64,000 bases of DNA, taken from Paracoccaceae bacterium. GTDB lineage: Bacteria; Pseudomonadota; Alphaproteobacteria; Rhodobacterales; Rhodobacteraceae. Below are positions 35,228 through 44,445 of this stretch, piece by piece. The translations under genes and the position numbers were made by a program. The notes below the pieces were generated by a model that ran no database searches, was not told the origin of the DNA, and was given only the letters and a program-made list of their open reading frames with translations. Every line of letters begins with the position of its first letter. The stretch's first letter is position 1. The stretch is taken from the NCBI GenBank assembly GCA_007128135.1, contig SKYA01000047.1:1-64000 (forward strand), in the 5' to 3' direction.

Positions 35228-36061
35228 TCAGCGCAGCAATGGCGACAATTGCCGACACATATGTGCCAGTTGCGGGCCGAGTTCTCCTTCGAGCTTCTCG
35301 CGCGTCACGACGAAGGACGGAGCGCCACACAGGGCCGCCTTCAGCGACTGGCCCGACGTCGAGATCAGCGGAGCACCCACGGCCCGCATGCCATGGCACC
35401 ACTCGTCCTCGACGTAGCAATAGCCGCGCAGCCGGACCTGTTCGATCGCATCCTCGATCCTCGGGCGGATTTCGTTCCACCGCTCCTCGCCAAGTTTGGT
35501 TTTCAGCAACTCGAGAAAGAACTCTCGCTCTCGCTCCTCGAGGCCTGCCAGAAAGGCACGACCCACGGCGGTGGTCGCGATCGGCACGCGCGATCCTACT
35601 TCGAGATGCAGCGACGACAGGGAACTGGCATTGAACGCATCCACGATGATCATGCTGGAGCGATCCCGCGCCGCGAGCGCCACGGTCACGTCATGCCCCA
35701 TCGCAAGCCTCAACATGGGGTCGCGCACGACCTGCCGGACCGGCATGTTCGACACAACCGCATAGCCAAGCGCGAGTATGGCTTCGGTCGGCTCGAACTT
35801 GCCTTCGCTCTTGACATGCCGCAGATACCCCAGTTCCGTCAGGGTGTGCGTCAGTCGCGTCACCGTGGCCCTGGGAATCCCGGTCGCAACCGAAAGCTCG
35901 CCGTTGCCCATGGGGCCCGCGCCGGGCTTGAATGCCCTCAGGATATCGAACCCGCGCGACAGAGAGTTGTTGAACTTTCGATCCTGACCCCGCTCCGGAG
36001 CTTCATCTTCGTGAAAATCCGTGGGCTCCAGCTCAGTACCAGAGGTTGATGCAATCTTCAT
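35228..36061 (-). CDS. IclR-family transcriptional regulator
   Basis: The 277-residue protein has an IclR winged helix-turn-helix (about 35-95: SLSRGFDILRAF, then ATGIPRATVTRLTHTL) and the C-terminal effector domain (TTAVGRAFLAGL and GYCYVEDEWCHGMRAVGAPL). IclR regulators of aromatic catabolism (PcaR/PcaU/CatR type) respond to pathway intermediates. Its place inside the catabolic island makes it the likely local regulator. The upstream gap contains nested inverted repeats that could be its own operator. Confidence 0.88.
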   Translation of the reverse strand: MKIASTSGTELEPTDFHEDEAPERGQDRKFNNSLSRGFDILRAFKPGAGPMGNGELSVATGIPRATVTRLTHTLTELGYLRHVKSEGKFEPTEAILALGYAVVSNMPVRQVVRDPMLRLAMGHDVTVALAARDRSSMIIVDAFNASSLSSLHLEVGSRVPIATTAVGRAFLAGLEEREREFFLELLKTKLGEERWNEIRPRIEDAIEQVRLRGYCYVEDEWCHGMRAVGAPLISTSGQSLKAALCGAPSFVVTREKLEGELGPQLAHMCRQLSPLLR

Positions 36062-36093
36062 TCATTTCCTCTGAAGCAAGTACACAATCAAGG

Positions 36094-36138
36094 GGTGCGA
36101 TTGCGCTTCATTGACATGATGTCCGGTCAATTCGCACC
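36094..36138. promoter_or_regulatory. Nested inverted repeats upstream of the IclR gene
   Basis: In the AT-richer 277-base gap 36062-36338, GGTGCGATTG (36094-36103) is mirrored by CAATTCGCACC (36128-36138), with one base difference in the arms. Inside lies the odd palindrome GACATGATGTC (36113-36123). The position, about 35-75 bases before the IclR start, fits an autoregulatory operator, but no binding consensus was available to compare. Confidence 0.4.
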
Positions 36139-36338
36139 CATTCTAACGCCATTATTCAAGATTGCCATACTGCCTAGTAAAACTCAATACCTGAATTTGG
36201 AACTATAGACTCCAAAACCAATGACATTTGCGCGGCGGAGCATGCACTTGATGGCCACGCCTCCTCCCACATAGGAATGCGGGAGACTTGCGCGGCACCG
36301 CTGCACCCGACGCGGTCCACTCGGCGATCCGGCCTGAA

Positions 36339-36947
36339 TCACGCCATTGCCCAGCGCTCTGCGAACATTCGTCCGCCTGCGCCTGCAAGTCCGACATCGC
36401 TATCGGCGAAATCGGCGTAGAACAATATCGCCGACTCGACCGATTTTCCACGAACATTGCTCTGGTGTGTATGCGTGATGACAAGATTTATCAGATCATG
36501 CGACATGTTACGCGCAAACATCTTGTGCGCAACATAGACGGCATGCTGGATTTGCGCGCCCAGTGCACTCGTACGCGACGGACGCGGGCTGTGCGCCGGA
36601 TCCATGACAGGCGCGGCCGGATCCGGCTCGGTCTCGACGGGCTTGCTTGCGTCATGCAGCAGGGCGGCAGCAAGCAGCGCGTCATGATCGATCGCGACCC
36701 CCTGAATCCGTTCGGCAATTTCGGCAAGGCTCATCGCCATGGCGGTGACGCCCCGGATATGCTCGACAAGTGTCCGGTGCTTTTCGCTGGAATTGTTCTT
36801 GGGCACATGATGGATGTCGTCCCACGCCATTTCCCCAAGGATTTCACACCAGATACCAGTGACATTCTCCCTGAGTTCCAGATCCCCTATTCGGGAAATC
36901 TCGGGAAAAACCGAGAGAACATGCTCAATTTCAGTCCGGCTGGCCAT
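36339..36947 (-). CDS. HD-domain phosphohydrolase-like protein
   Basis: The 202-residue protein (ATG at 36947, MASRTEIEHV) has an HD-type metal-binding pattern: His in EKHRTLVEHIRG, the HD pair in ALLHDASKP, later His residues (QHAVYVAHKMF, THTHQS) and an Asp in YADFADSD. HD proteins hydrolyse phosphoesters or, less often, other bonds; no substrate is evident. It starts five bases after the stop of the lyase gene, so it belongs to the catabolic operon rather than to general signalling. This is an unusual partner for a beta-oxidation cluster. Confidence 0.7.
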   Translation of the reverse strand: MASRTEIEHVLSVFPEISRIGDLELRENVTGIWCEILGEMAWDDIHHVPKNNSSEKHRTLVEHIRGVTAMAMSLAEIAERIQGVAIDHDALLAAALLHDASKPVETEPDPAAPVMDPAHSPRPSRTSALGAQIQHAVYVAHKMFARNMSHDLINLVITHTHQSNVRGKSVESAILFYADFADSDVGLAGAGGRMFAERWAMA

Positions 36948-36952
36948 TGACG

Positions 36953-38398
36953 TTACTCCGTTTCCGTTTCGGTAGGGTCGGCAACCAGCGCCGCCCTGTA
37001 GAGACCAAGAACCCGATCGGTCATGTCCCGGCACATTCCGGTATAGTTCGCCGGGTCGAGAAGGCTTCGAACGTCACTTTCCGACAGATGCGCGGTGATG
37101 GTACTGTCCTCCAGCAGGACATCCTGAAGCCTACGGTTCTCTTCGAGCCCCTTCTTGCAGAGGTCATAGACAAGTTCATGTGCCTTCTCGCGCCCGATAT
37201 GCGGGGCAAGCCCCATCATGACGGCCTCCGCGACGACCATTCCCCTTGTCAGATCGAGATTCGCGATCATGCGGGACTTGTCGACAACAAGCCCCGGCAG
37301 GATCGACAGCAGGTTTTTCAGCGCGCCATCCAGGATGACGAAGGCTTCCGGGAGCAAGGTCCATTCGAGATGCATGGGGCCCGCGCTTCGCTCGTTTTCC
37401 TGGATCAGGACATCAAGGCTGAGTGACGCCTTCTCCCGCAACATCTTGGCCGCCGCAACGACTGGCTGACAGGTGATCGGGTTTCGTTTCTGTGGCAGGG
37501 TACTGCTCGCACCCCGACCGTGGATAAACGGCTCTGCAAGCTCGCCGATCTCTGTCCGGTTCAGGGTCAGGATTTCCCGTGCAATCTTGCCCAGACTGCC
37601 CCCGATGAGCGCAAGCAGCGCAGCAAGTTCTGTCCAGCCATCACGAGACACATGCCAGGTGATCGGCGGTGCGCAAAGATCAAGCTCGCGGAGCGTCTCG
37701 CGCTGCACATCGGCTGCCATTGCTCCGAGCGTGGCATTGGATCCGACCGCCCCGGCCACCTGCCCGACCAGCACGCGCGGACGGACCTGCTGCAACCTTT
37801 CCCGGTGGCGCAGGATTTCCGCAAGCCAGATGGCAACCTTGTAGCCGAAGGTGATCGGCGCTGCCTGTTGCGTGAGGGTTCTGCCCACCATGACCGTATC
37901 CCGATGAAGCTCAGCGGTCCGGGCAAGCACATGGCACAGTTCGTCCAGCCGCCCCTCAACGAGATCAAGCGCCTTGCGGAACTGCAGGACAGCGCCGGTG
38001 TCGGTCACATCCTGCGTCGTGCTGCCCCAGTGCACATATCGGGCGGCATCCGGGCCGACGGCCTTGGCGAGTTGGCGCACCATCGGCAGGATGGGAAACC
38101 CGACCCTTACGAATTCCTCCTGCATCTCTTGCTGGTCAATGAATTCTAGCCGTGCCTTCTGCTGGATCATGCGGCTGGCATCTTCCGGGATGATCCCCAG
38201 TCGTGCCTGTGCGCGGGCCAGCGCGGCCTCGAAGTCCAGCCAGGCCTGCAGCCTGCCATCATCCCCGAATATCTCTGCCATTTCCGAAGATGCGAACATC
38301 TTGCCGTAGTAGTCCGAGTCTATGGAAGAAACGCCCAACTCACTCTCCTTTTTCTTTCCAGGTCCGGCTTTCTCTGTTTTCACGTCAGGCTCCGGCAT
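36953..38398 (-). CDS. Fumarase/aspartase-superfamily lyase (PcaB/PurB-like)
   Basis: The 481-residue protein shows the three conserved blocks of the superfamily: HWGSTTQDVTDT (123-134), a TLTQQAAP segment (174-181) and the SSTLPQKRNP signature loop (298-307) with the catalytic serine. It is closest by eye to 3-carboxymuconate cycloisomerase (PcaB), but related proteins are C-N lyases such as adenylosuccinate lyase or aminodicarboxylate lyases. No pcaGH or pcaC genes are in the window, so a C-N lyase for an amino-polycarboxylate is a serious alternative. It lies within the minus-strand catabolic operon, upstream of the HD gene. Confidence 0.8.
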   Translation of the reverse strand: MPEPDVKTEKAGPGKKKESELGVSSIDSDYYGKMFASSEMAEIFGDDGRLQAWLDFEAALARAQARLGIIPEDASRMIQQKARLEFIDQQEMQEEFVRVGFPILPMVRQLAKAVGPDAARYVHWGSTTQDVTDTGAVLQFRKALDLVEGRLDELCHVLARTAELHRDTVMVGRTLTQQAAPITFGYKVAIWLAEILRHRERLQQVRPRVLVGQVAGAVGSNATLGAMAADVQRETLRELDLCAPPITWHVSRDGWTELAALLALIGGSLGKIAREILTLNRTEIGELAEPFIHGRGASSTLPQKRNPITCQPVVAAAKMLREKASLSLDVLIQENERSAGPMHLEWTLLPEAFVILDGALKNLLSILPGLVVDKSRMIANLDLTRGMVVAEAVMMGLAPHIGREKAHELVYDLCKKGLEENRRLQDVLLEDSTITAHLSESDVRSLLDPANYTGMCRDMTDRVLGLYRAALVADPTETETE

Positions 38399-38421
38399 TG
38401 GTCAGCCGGAGCCGACACCAT

Positions 38422-39933
38422 CTAGAACGGGTCAGGCGTGCGCAATGACAGCCCAAGGTTCGCCCTGCGACGCAGCCATCCGCTTGGCCGATACCGCGGG
38501 TCGCCTGTCAGCGACAGCAATCCCTCCAGAACGCTCAGGATCCTGCGTGGCCCGTAGAGGTTGCCCATTCCAAGAGGCCCCGCAGGATAGCCCAGCCCGA
38601 CCTCAACCGCCCTGTCGATGTCTTCGGGCGTCGCGATCTGCTGCTGCGCGATTTCGCAGCCCAGATTCACGATCACTGCGACGATACGTTGTGCAACAAG
38701 CGCGACACTGTCATTGCACAGTGTCACCCTGGCACCGTCACGGGCGAAAAGGGCATGCGCTGCAGCGATCATCCCCGGATCAGCACCGACAGGGGCGACA
38801 AGACAGCGGCGCTTGCCCGCGAATCCGAAGAAGCTCTCGATCCCGATCGTGCGTGCGGGGTCATGGCCTTTCCCGGCACACAGGCTGGCACAGTCGCACC
38901 CGACAGGCGTTACCAGGATCAGGCTGTCACGGCCGGGGGTTGAAGCAGTGTCAAGCCGCGCGCCCAGCCTTTCAACCAGCGCGATCAGTTCGGGGGTGTT
39001 TCCATCCACGAAGACCATCTCAGGTAACGCGACTTCCGGGGTCGGCGGTTCTTGCAGTCGAAGGATCTTCTGCCCGTCATAGGCATAGAACCCCTTGCCC
39101 GTCTTGCGTCCGTGCAATCCCGCTGCCACCCTACGGCGCACGACCGGACTGGAGCGGTAGCGAGGATCGAAGAAATACTGCGCATGAATGGATTCCACGA
39201 CCGAGCCGGAAACGTCGATACCGGTCAGGTCGAACAGTTCGAACGGACCCATCCGGAAGCCCGCCATCTCGCGCATGAGCGTGTCGATGTCCGGTGCCGA
39301 AGCCACGCAATCCTGCAAGAGCTGAAGTCCCTCGGTATAGAGCGCGCGGCCTGCATGGTTGACCACAAAGCCCGGGGTATCGGCACTGACGATCGGGTGG
39401 TGTCCAACAGCACGGGTCAGATCCGAGAGCGTCTCGACCAGGGAAGGGTCGGTCATCTCGCCCGGGATCACTTCGACCAGTTTCATCAGCGGCACAGGGT
39501 TGAAAAAGTGAAACCCAACAACGCGCCGGGGGTCCCGACAGCCAGCGGCGATGGCCGTGACCATCAGCGACGAGGTGTTTGTCGCAAGGATCGCATCGGC
39601 GCGCACCAGATCCTCGAGCTTGCGAAACAACTCCTGCTTGACGTCCAGACGCTCGGCGACTGCCTCGATGACCAGATCGGCCTCGCCGAATTCCTCCAGG
39701 CTGGAAACCAGCGTCAGCCGGGCGACCGCAGCGACGGCCTCGGCTTCGGCAAGATCACCTTTTTCGACGCGGCGATGAATCATTTTCGTGATGAAGGACT
39801 GCGCCTGTGCCGCAGCCCCGGCGTTCATGTCATTCAGCAGCACCCGATAGCCTGACTGAACGAAGAGCTGGACAATTCCCCGTCCCATGGTGCCTGCGCC
39901 GATGACGCCGATCACGCGAATGCGATCATGCAT
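38422..39933 (-). CDS. 3-hydroxyacyl-CoA dehydrogenase (PaaH-like)
   Basis: The 503-residue protein has the NAD-binding VIGVIGAGTMGRG loop (8-19), the active-site FHFFNPVPLMKLVEVI segment, and two C-terminal 3HCDH domains (DTPGFVVNHAGRALYTEG and a second EVGLGYPAGPLGMGN repeat). The two-repeat layout and length fit PaaH/PaaC, which oxidises 3-hydroxyadipyl-CoA to 3-oxoadipyl-CoA. The ATG at 39933 overlaps the end of the acyl-CoA synthetase gene by eight bases. With the PcaF/PaaJ thiolase across the island it would complete the final beta-oxidation steps. Confidence 0.85.
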   Translation of the reverse strand: MHDRIRVIGVIGAGTMGRGIVQLFVQSGYRVLLNDMNAGAAAQAQSFITKMIHRRVEKGDLAEAEAVAAVARLTLVSSLEEFGEADLVIEAVAERLDVKQELFRKLEDLVRADAILATNTSSLMVTAIAAGCRDPRRVVGFHFFNPVPLMKLVEVIPGEMTDPSLVETLSDLTRAVGHHPIVSADTPGFVVNHAGRALYTEGLQLLQDCVASAPDIDTLMREMAGFRMGPFELFDLTGIDVSGSVVESIHAQYFFDPRYRSSPVVRRRVAAGLHGRKTGKGFYAYDGQKILRLQEPPTPEVALPEMVFVDGNTPELIALVERLGARLDTASTPGRDSLILVTPVGCDCASLCAGKGHDPARTIGIESFFGFAGKRRCLVAPVGADPGMIAAAHALFARDGARVTLCNDSVALVAQRIVAVIVNLGCEIAQQQIATPEDIDRAVEVGLGYPAGPLGMGNLYGPRRILSVLEGLLSLTGDPRYRPSGWLRRRANLGLSLRTPDPF

Positions 39934-42034
39934 CGTCCACCGCCTTCGCCCTGAGGTGGATGAGGCCATCCACCGCGACCGCGCCCGCGCCTTCGGGACC
40001 AACCAGAACCGGGTTGATCTCGGCCCCCGCCACCGCCGCGCCACCTGGCGTGGCAAGTGCCGACAGCCGTGTCACGACCTGCGCAAGGGCCTCGAGGTCT
40101 CCCTTCTGCTGACCACGCGCACCGCGAAGCGGAGCGAAGCCTCTGACCTCGGCGATCATCTCGCGTGCGATCTCCAGTGTCACAGGCGCCAGCCGGACAG
40201 CAACATCGCGGTAGATCTCGGAAAGGATGCCCCCCATGCCGACCATGATCACCGGACCAGCGATCGGATCATCCAGAAAGCCGACGATCGCCTCGGCCAG
40301 CCCCTTGTGCATTGTCTGGACAAGAATGCCATCGGGTGTCACCTCCGGAAGATGCTGCGCCACGTTGCGGATGATGCGTGACCGGGCATCTTCCAGCGCA
40401 AGGGCGTCCGTCACGCCCAGCACGACGCCTCCAATATCCGATTTGTGCGCAATCCTGTCGGACAGGACCTTTGCCACCACCGGATAGGTCAGATCATCCG
40501 GGATCGGTTCGTTGAGGCCAAGAGTCCTGGTTTCGGCGACACGCACCCCGAGTTCGCGAAACACCGCGAGCGAGCGATCCTCATCCAGCGCCCCCGCGCC
40601 CGACAACAACCCGCCAACAGCCTCAGGCAGTGCAACACGCGGGAGTGCGCGCGGATCTCGCCAGCTCAGATAGGCATCAATGGCGTCAGCACAGGACTCG
40701 GGCGTGCGGAAGGCGGGGATGCCGGCCATTTGCAGCAGATCGAGCGACTCGACGGCATTCGGGCACAGAAAGGCCGTCACAGGCTTTCCCGCATCCGCCC
40801 ATTTCACCAGCGGCCGGGTCGCCAGATCGGGGCGGAATTCCGATGACGAGCCGACCACCATCACTACCAGATCGACCGCGTCATTCCGCATCAGCGCGCC
40901 GACGCAGGTGTCCACCACCTCTTCACGGGCACCACCCATGGTCAGGTCGATGATGGGGGAGTCGCCCAGTTCCAGCCTGAACTCCCGCAAGGCCGCTTTC
41001 AGCGCCGGGTCCGGCGGCACCACGGTGACTCCACGTGCACCGAGATTGTCCGCCACCAGCGCCCCACCGCCCCCCGTTGTGGTGATAATCGAGACATTGC
41101 GTCCCTTCGCCTTTGGCCGGGCGGCCACCAGTGCGGGTGCCTCGATCAGCGTTTCGAACAACCTGACCCGCAGGATGCCCATATCGGCAAGGAAACTCTC
41201 CATCGCGGCGGCATTGCCCGCCAGCGCCCCGGTATGGGATTGCGCTATGCTGCGGCCCAGATCGGACTGGCCCAGGACATAGGCCAGGACTGGCTTGCCT
41301 CTTTTGCTGGCTTTCCAGGCCATGTTCTCGAGTTGATCGCGCTGGCGGAGTGTTTCGAGAAACAGGCAAACGACCTCAAGATCGTCGTCGTCCAGCATCA
41401 TGGACGCTATCTCGCCCACAGAGAGGTCACATTCATTGCCGACCGAGACCAGCGTACCGAAATTGACGCCCCGTGCCTGCCCGCGCGAGACAAGCGCACC
41501 TATGAGGCTGCCGGATTGCGACACCAGACCCAGCTTTCCCGGCTGCATCCGGTCGCGTTCCAGAACGGCGTTGGGGCTGAGGGTCATCTTCGCGTTCACG
41601 TTGATCACGCCCATGCAGTTCGGCCCAAGCAGGCGCAACCCGCCCTCGCGCGCGATGGCGACGATACGTTCCTGCAGTGCCTCGCCCTCTGCCCCGGCCT
41701 CGGCAAAGCCACCGCTGAAGATGGACGCGCATCTGACGCCTGCCTCGATACAGTCGCGCAGGCTGGCCTCGACGGCATGTGTCGGCACCATCAGATAGGC
41801 GTGATCGACCGGCGCGCGGATGGCGCTCACCGAAGCATGGCATGGCAGGCCGAACAGTTCCTCGTAGCGCGGATTGACAGGATGGATGGCCCCGTCATAG
41901 CCATGCCGTGCAAGATAGCGCTGCGGGCGGCTGTTGTTCTTGGCGAGATCGGCAGAAGCACCGACGATAGCGATCGAGCGCGGACGCAACAGCGCCCCGG
42001 ACAGAGCCGAGTCGAAAACCGGCTGCGCACTCAT
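39926..42034 (-). CDS. ADP-forming acyl-CoA synthetase (fused alpha-beta)
   Basis: The 702-residue protein joins a CoA-binding domain (IAIVGASADLAKNNSRPQRYL at 21-41), succinyl-CoA-ligase-like domains with the probable phosphohistidine His267 (AQSHTGALAG), and a C-terminal ATP-grasp domain (YPVVAKVLSDRIAHKSDIGG). Such enzymes activate carboxylic acids to CoA thioesters using ATP, forming ADP. Feruloyl-CoA-type and acetate-type members exist, so the substrate is open. It overlaps both neighbours by a few bases, showing tight coupling with the acyl-CoA and hydroxyacyl-CoA dehydrogenases. Confidence 0.85.
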   Translation of the reverse strand: MSAQPVFDSALSGALLRPRSIAIVGASADLAKNNSRPQRYLARHGYDGAIHPVNPRYEELFGLPCHASVSAIRAPVDHAYLMVPTHAVEASLRDCIEAGVRCASIFSGGFAEAGAEGEALQERIVAIAREGGLRLLGPNCMGVINVNAKMTLSPNAVLERDRMQPGKLGLVSQSGSLIGALVSRGQARGVNFGTLVSVGNECDLSVGEIASMMLDDDDLEVVCLFLETLRQRDQLENMAWKASKRGKPVLAYVLGQSDLGRSIAQSHTGALAGNAAAMESFLADMGILRVRLFETLIEAPALVAARPKAKGRNVSIITTTGGGGALVADNLGARGVTVVPPDPALKAALREFRLELGDSPIIDLTMGGAREEVVDTCVGALMRNDAVDLVVMVVGSSSEFRPDLATRPLVKWADAGKPVTAFLCPNAVESLDLLQMAGIPAFRTPESCADAIDAYLSWRDPRALPRVALPEAVGGLLSGAGALDEDRSLAVFRELGVRVAETRTLGLNEPIPDDLTYPVVAKVLSDRIAHKSDIGGVVLGVTDALALEDARSRIIRNVAQHLPEVTPDGILVQTMHKGLAEAIVGFLDDPIAGPVIMVGMGGILSEIYRDVAVRLAPVTLEIAREMIAEVRGFAPLRGARGQQKGDLEALAQVVTRLSALATPGGAAVAGAEINPVLVGPEGAGAVAVDGLIHLRAKAVDDA

Positions 42035-43212
42035 GAAGATACCTCTGCGACAGGACTCGCCGGTCGGGGCGGACGCTGCGAGAAGCGGCGCTCGAATATG
42101 CCCTCGGCGACACGGTTCTTCATCACTTCCAGGGAGCCGCCCGCGATCATCCAGCCGCGCGTCTTGCGGAAGCAGTATTCGACCAGATGTTCATCGCAGT
42201 AGCCTGTGCCGCCCATGATCTGGACCGCCTCATTGGCGCTGTCGAACCCGGCCCGGTTGCACATCAGCTTGGCCAGAGCGGTATCCTGCGCGGATGGAAG
42301 GCCGATATCTGCCTGCACGGCGGCGCGGTAGAGCAGCAGCCGCGCGGATTCCAGGGCCACCAGCATATCTGCGAATTTCCACTGCAATCCCTGAAACTCG
42401 CACAGGGGGCGGCCGAACTGCCTGCGCTCGACGGCATGCTCGCGCGCCGCATTGAAGGCAAATTCGCCCAGCGCGCGCGCGCGCGCGGCATTGCCGAGCC
42501 GCTCGGCGTTGAACCCGGCGATCTGCTTCTTGAACCCTCCTGGCCCCAGCAGGATGTCATCCGCCTCGATACGCACATCATCGAAGAAAAGCGGGCACCA
42601 TTGCTCGGTGTTCATGTAGCTGCTGGGTTTGCCGAAGCTGAACCCCTCGCGCCCCCGCTCGATAATGACAGACCCGATATTCCCGACGCCGGGGCCGAAC
42701 CGGCAATATATCAGGAAAACATCGGCTTCCGCAGAATGGCTGGTGAAAACCTTGGCGCCAGACAGCCTGTATCCGTCACCATCCGGCACGATCCTTGTTT
42801 CAAGATCGGTCACAGCCGAGCCCGCGCTCGCCTCGGTCATGCCAAGGCCGATGAGCGTTTCGCCACGAAGCATACCGGGCAGGTAACGTTCCTTCTGCAT
42901 CGGCGAGGCATATTCCGCAAAGGTCCGTATGGCGCCGAAATTGCCTTGCTGGATCGCATCGGCCCCGCGCGGATCGGCAAGGGCAACCTCTTCGATGGCG
43001 ATGATCGCATCCATGAGGGTTCCCCCCTGCCCGCCATCCGCCTCGGGTATGGTGATACCCAGCAGACCGGATTCTGCAGCAAGTCTTGCGGCATCGAGGG
43101 GAAAATTCGGATTATGCGCTCGCTTCAGCGCATCCGGCGCAAGGTGCGCTCTCGCAAATCGACGCACATTGTCGCGAAACATCTCCTGCTCGGGTGTGGG
43201 GTTGAAGTTCAA
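42031..43212 (-). CDS. Acyl-CoA dehydrogenase
   Basis: The 393-residue flavoprotein has the normal three-part layout: N-terminal helices, the beta domain with GLGMTEASAGSAVTDLETR and GAKVFTSHSAEAD, and the C-terminal domain with ERRQFGRPLCEFQGLQW, QIMGGTGYCDEHLVEYCFR and AGGSLEVMKNRVAE. It introduces the 2,3 double bond into an acyl-CoA. Its stop overlaps the synthetase start by four bases. In the proposed pathway it would act on adipyl-CoA or a related dicarboxylyl-CoA. Confidence 0.88.
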   Translation of the reverse strand: MNFNPTPEQEMFRDNVRRFARAHLAPDALKRAHNPNFPLDAARLAAESGLLGITIPEADGGQGGTLMDAIIAIEEVALADPRGADAIQQGNFGAIRTFAEYASPMQKERYLPGMLRGETLIGLGMTEASAGSAVTDLETRIVPDGDGYRLSGAKVFTSHSAEADVFLIYCRFGPGVGNIGSVIIERGREGFSFGKPSSYMNTEQWCPLFFDDVRIEADDILLGPGGFKKQIAGFNAERLGNAARARALGEFAFNAAREHAVERRQFGRPLCEFQGLQWKFADMLVALESARLLLYRAAVQADIGLPSAQDTALAKLMCNRAGFDSANEAVQIMGGTGYCDEHLVEYCFRKTRGWMIAGGSLEVMKNRVAEGIFERRFSQRPPRPASPVAEVSS

Positions 43213-43293
43213 GACGAGGGTCCTCCATAGACGATTTGCTGGGGTGACGCATTCCAGGGCGGCAAGGCCGAGGCGCGCGGATGTTGCGACCGA

Positions 43294-44085
43294 TCAGACA
43301 TCGCGCCAGTTCGGCTCGCGTTTTTCAAGAAAGGCAGCGACGCCTTCCTGCAGATCGGAACTTACATAGAGACCGGGCTGGTGAGCGATCTCGAAGCGGA
43401 AGGCATCTTCGAGCGTGGCGGGCGGATCGCGAAAGACCTCGCGGACGGCGTGGCGTGCTCCGGGCGCAAGGCGGCTCAACCTGCCCACAAGCTCTGTTGC
43501 CGCCACTTCCGCGTGCCCCTTCTCGACAAGAAAGTCCGAAAGGCCGGAATCCTGCGCTTCTTCTGCGCCAAGCGAGCCGCCCAGAAGGAAAAGCCTGCGC
43601 GCGGCCTGACAACCCATCCGGGCCGTAACGGAACAGCTTGCGCCCAGATCCGGCATCAGTCCGACCTTCTCGAACGAGGTGATGAAGCGCGCCCCGCGCC
43701 CGACCACGATGAGATCGCACACTGCGGCCAGCGCCATGCCCGCCCCGGCACATATACCCTCGACTGCCGCAACAACAGGCTTGGGACTGGCATGTATGGA
43801 CCGCGGCAGGGCCTGCGCGCCGATGATGCGGCTTACGCCCTCTGCGTGGGTCATCTGGCCCATCGTGCGCAGGTCGCCGCCTGCACAGAACGTCCTTTCA
43901 TTGCCGGTCAGCACCATGCCATCAAGACCGGCGGACTCGTTGACGGTGCGGATGGCATCCATCAGGGCCTCGCGCATCGCGACATTCAGCGCATTGTGAT
44001 TGGACGGCGCGGTCATGCGGATGATCGCGACACGGCCCGCGGTTTCGATCTTCACCGGGGCGGAAGTGGTTGCACCTTGCGTCAT
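43294..44085 (-). CDS. Enoyl-CoA hydratase/isomerase (PaaG-like crotonase)
   Basis: The 263-residue protein (ATG at 44085 behind a GAGGAGAG site) has the crotonase oxyanion segments (NERTFCAGGDL and EGICAGAGMALAAVCD). In place of the usual PE...GG hydratase loop it has SFEKVGLMPDLGAS, with an Asp in the position used by isomerase-type members such as PaaG. It is therefore more likely an isomerase than a plain hydratase, while the second crotonase in the island keeps the hydratase glutamate. Confidence 0.8.
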   Translation of the reverse strand: MTQGATTSAPVKIETAGRVAIIRMTAPSNHNALNVAMREALMDAIRTVNESAGLDGMVLTGNERTFCAGGDLRTMGQMTHAEGVSRIIGAQALPRSIHASPKPVVAAVEGICAGAGMALAAVCDLIVVGRGARFITSFEKVGLMPDLGASCSVTARMGCQAARRLFLLGGSLGAEEAQDSGLSDFLVEKGHAEVAATELVGRLSRLAPGARHAVREVFRDPPATLEDAFRFEIAHQPGLYVSSDLQEGVAAFLEKREPNWRDV

Positions 44086-44445
44086 CGACCTTCTCTCCTC
44101 AGGCAAGATCGGGGCCGCGAACCCTTGGCCCATCCAGCCGCGACGCAGCGGGCCGTCCCCTCGTGATATCCGCCCGCAATGTCCCGACGACCACCGCATC
44201 CTCCCCGGAGAGGGTCAGCCGCCGATGGCAGCCTTTTCCGGTGGTGCGCAAACCGCCCTGCGGGCGGCCCTTCCGGCATCCGCACCACGCGCTCCCGAAC
44301 CCGACCGGATCGCGCCGTCAGGAGATGCCAAGAGCACATATGCAAAGACGAAGACATCCGGTCCTGTTCCTGTTCAGCGGTGACTGGGTCATGCGTTGGC
44401 ATCGAGCGCCACCGCGGCTTGCTGACGGCTTGCGCCATCTGTTTG
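44086..44445. other. Intergenic gap inside the catabolic island
   Basis: These 360 bases break an otherwise tightly packed minus-strand gene row. Open frames on both strands have no family features. It probably carries the promoter of the crotonase-to-HD operon, but I found no convincing -35/-10 pair. Confidence 0.5.

Noticed and set aside
44082-44438. Open frame of 118 codons in the gap before the PaaG-like gene
   Set aside because: No recognisable motif, no ribosome site and Arg-rich composition; treated as non-coding.
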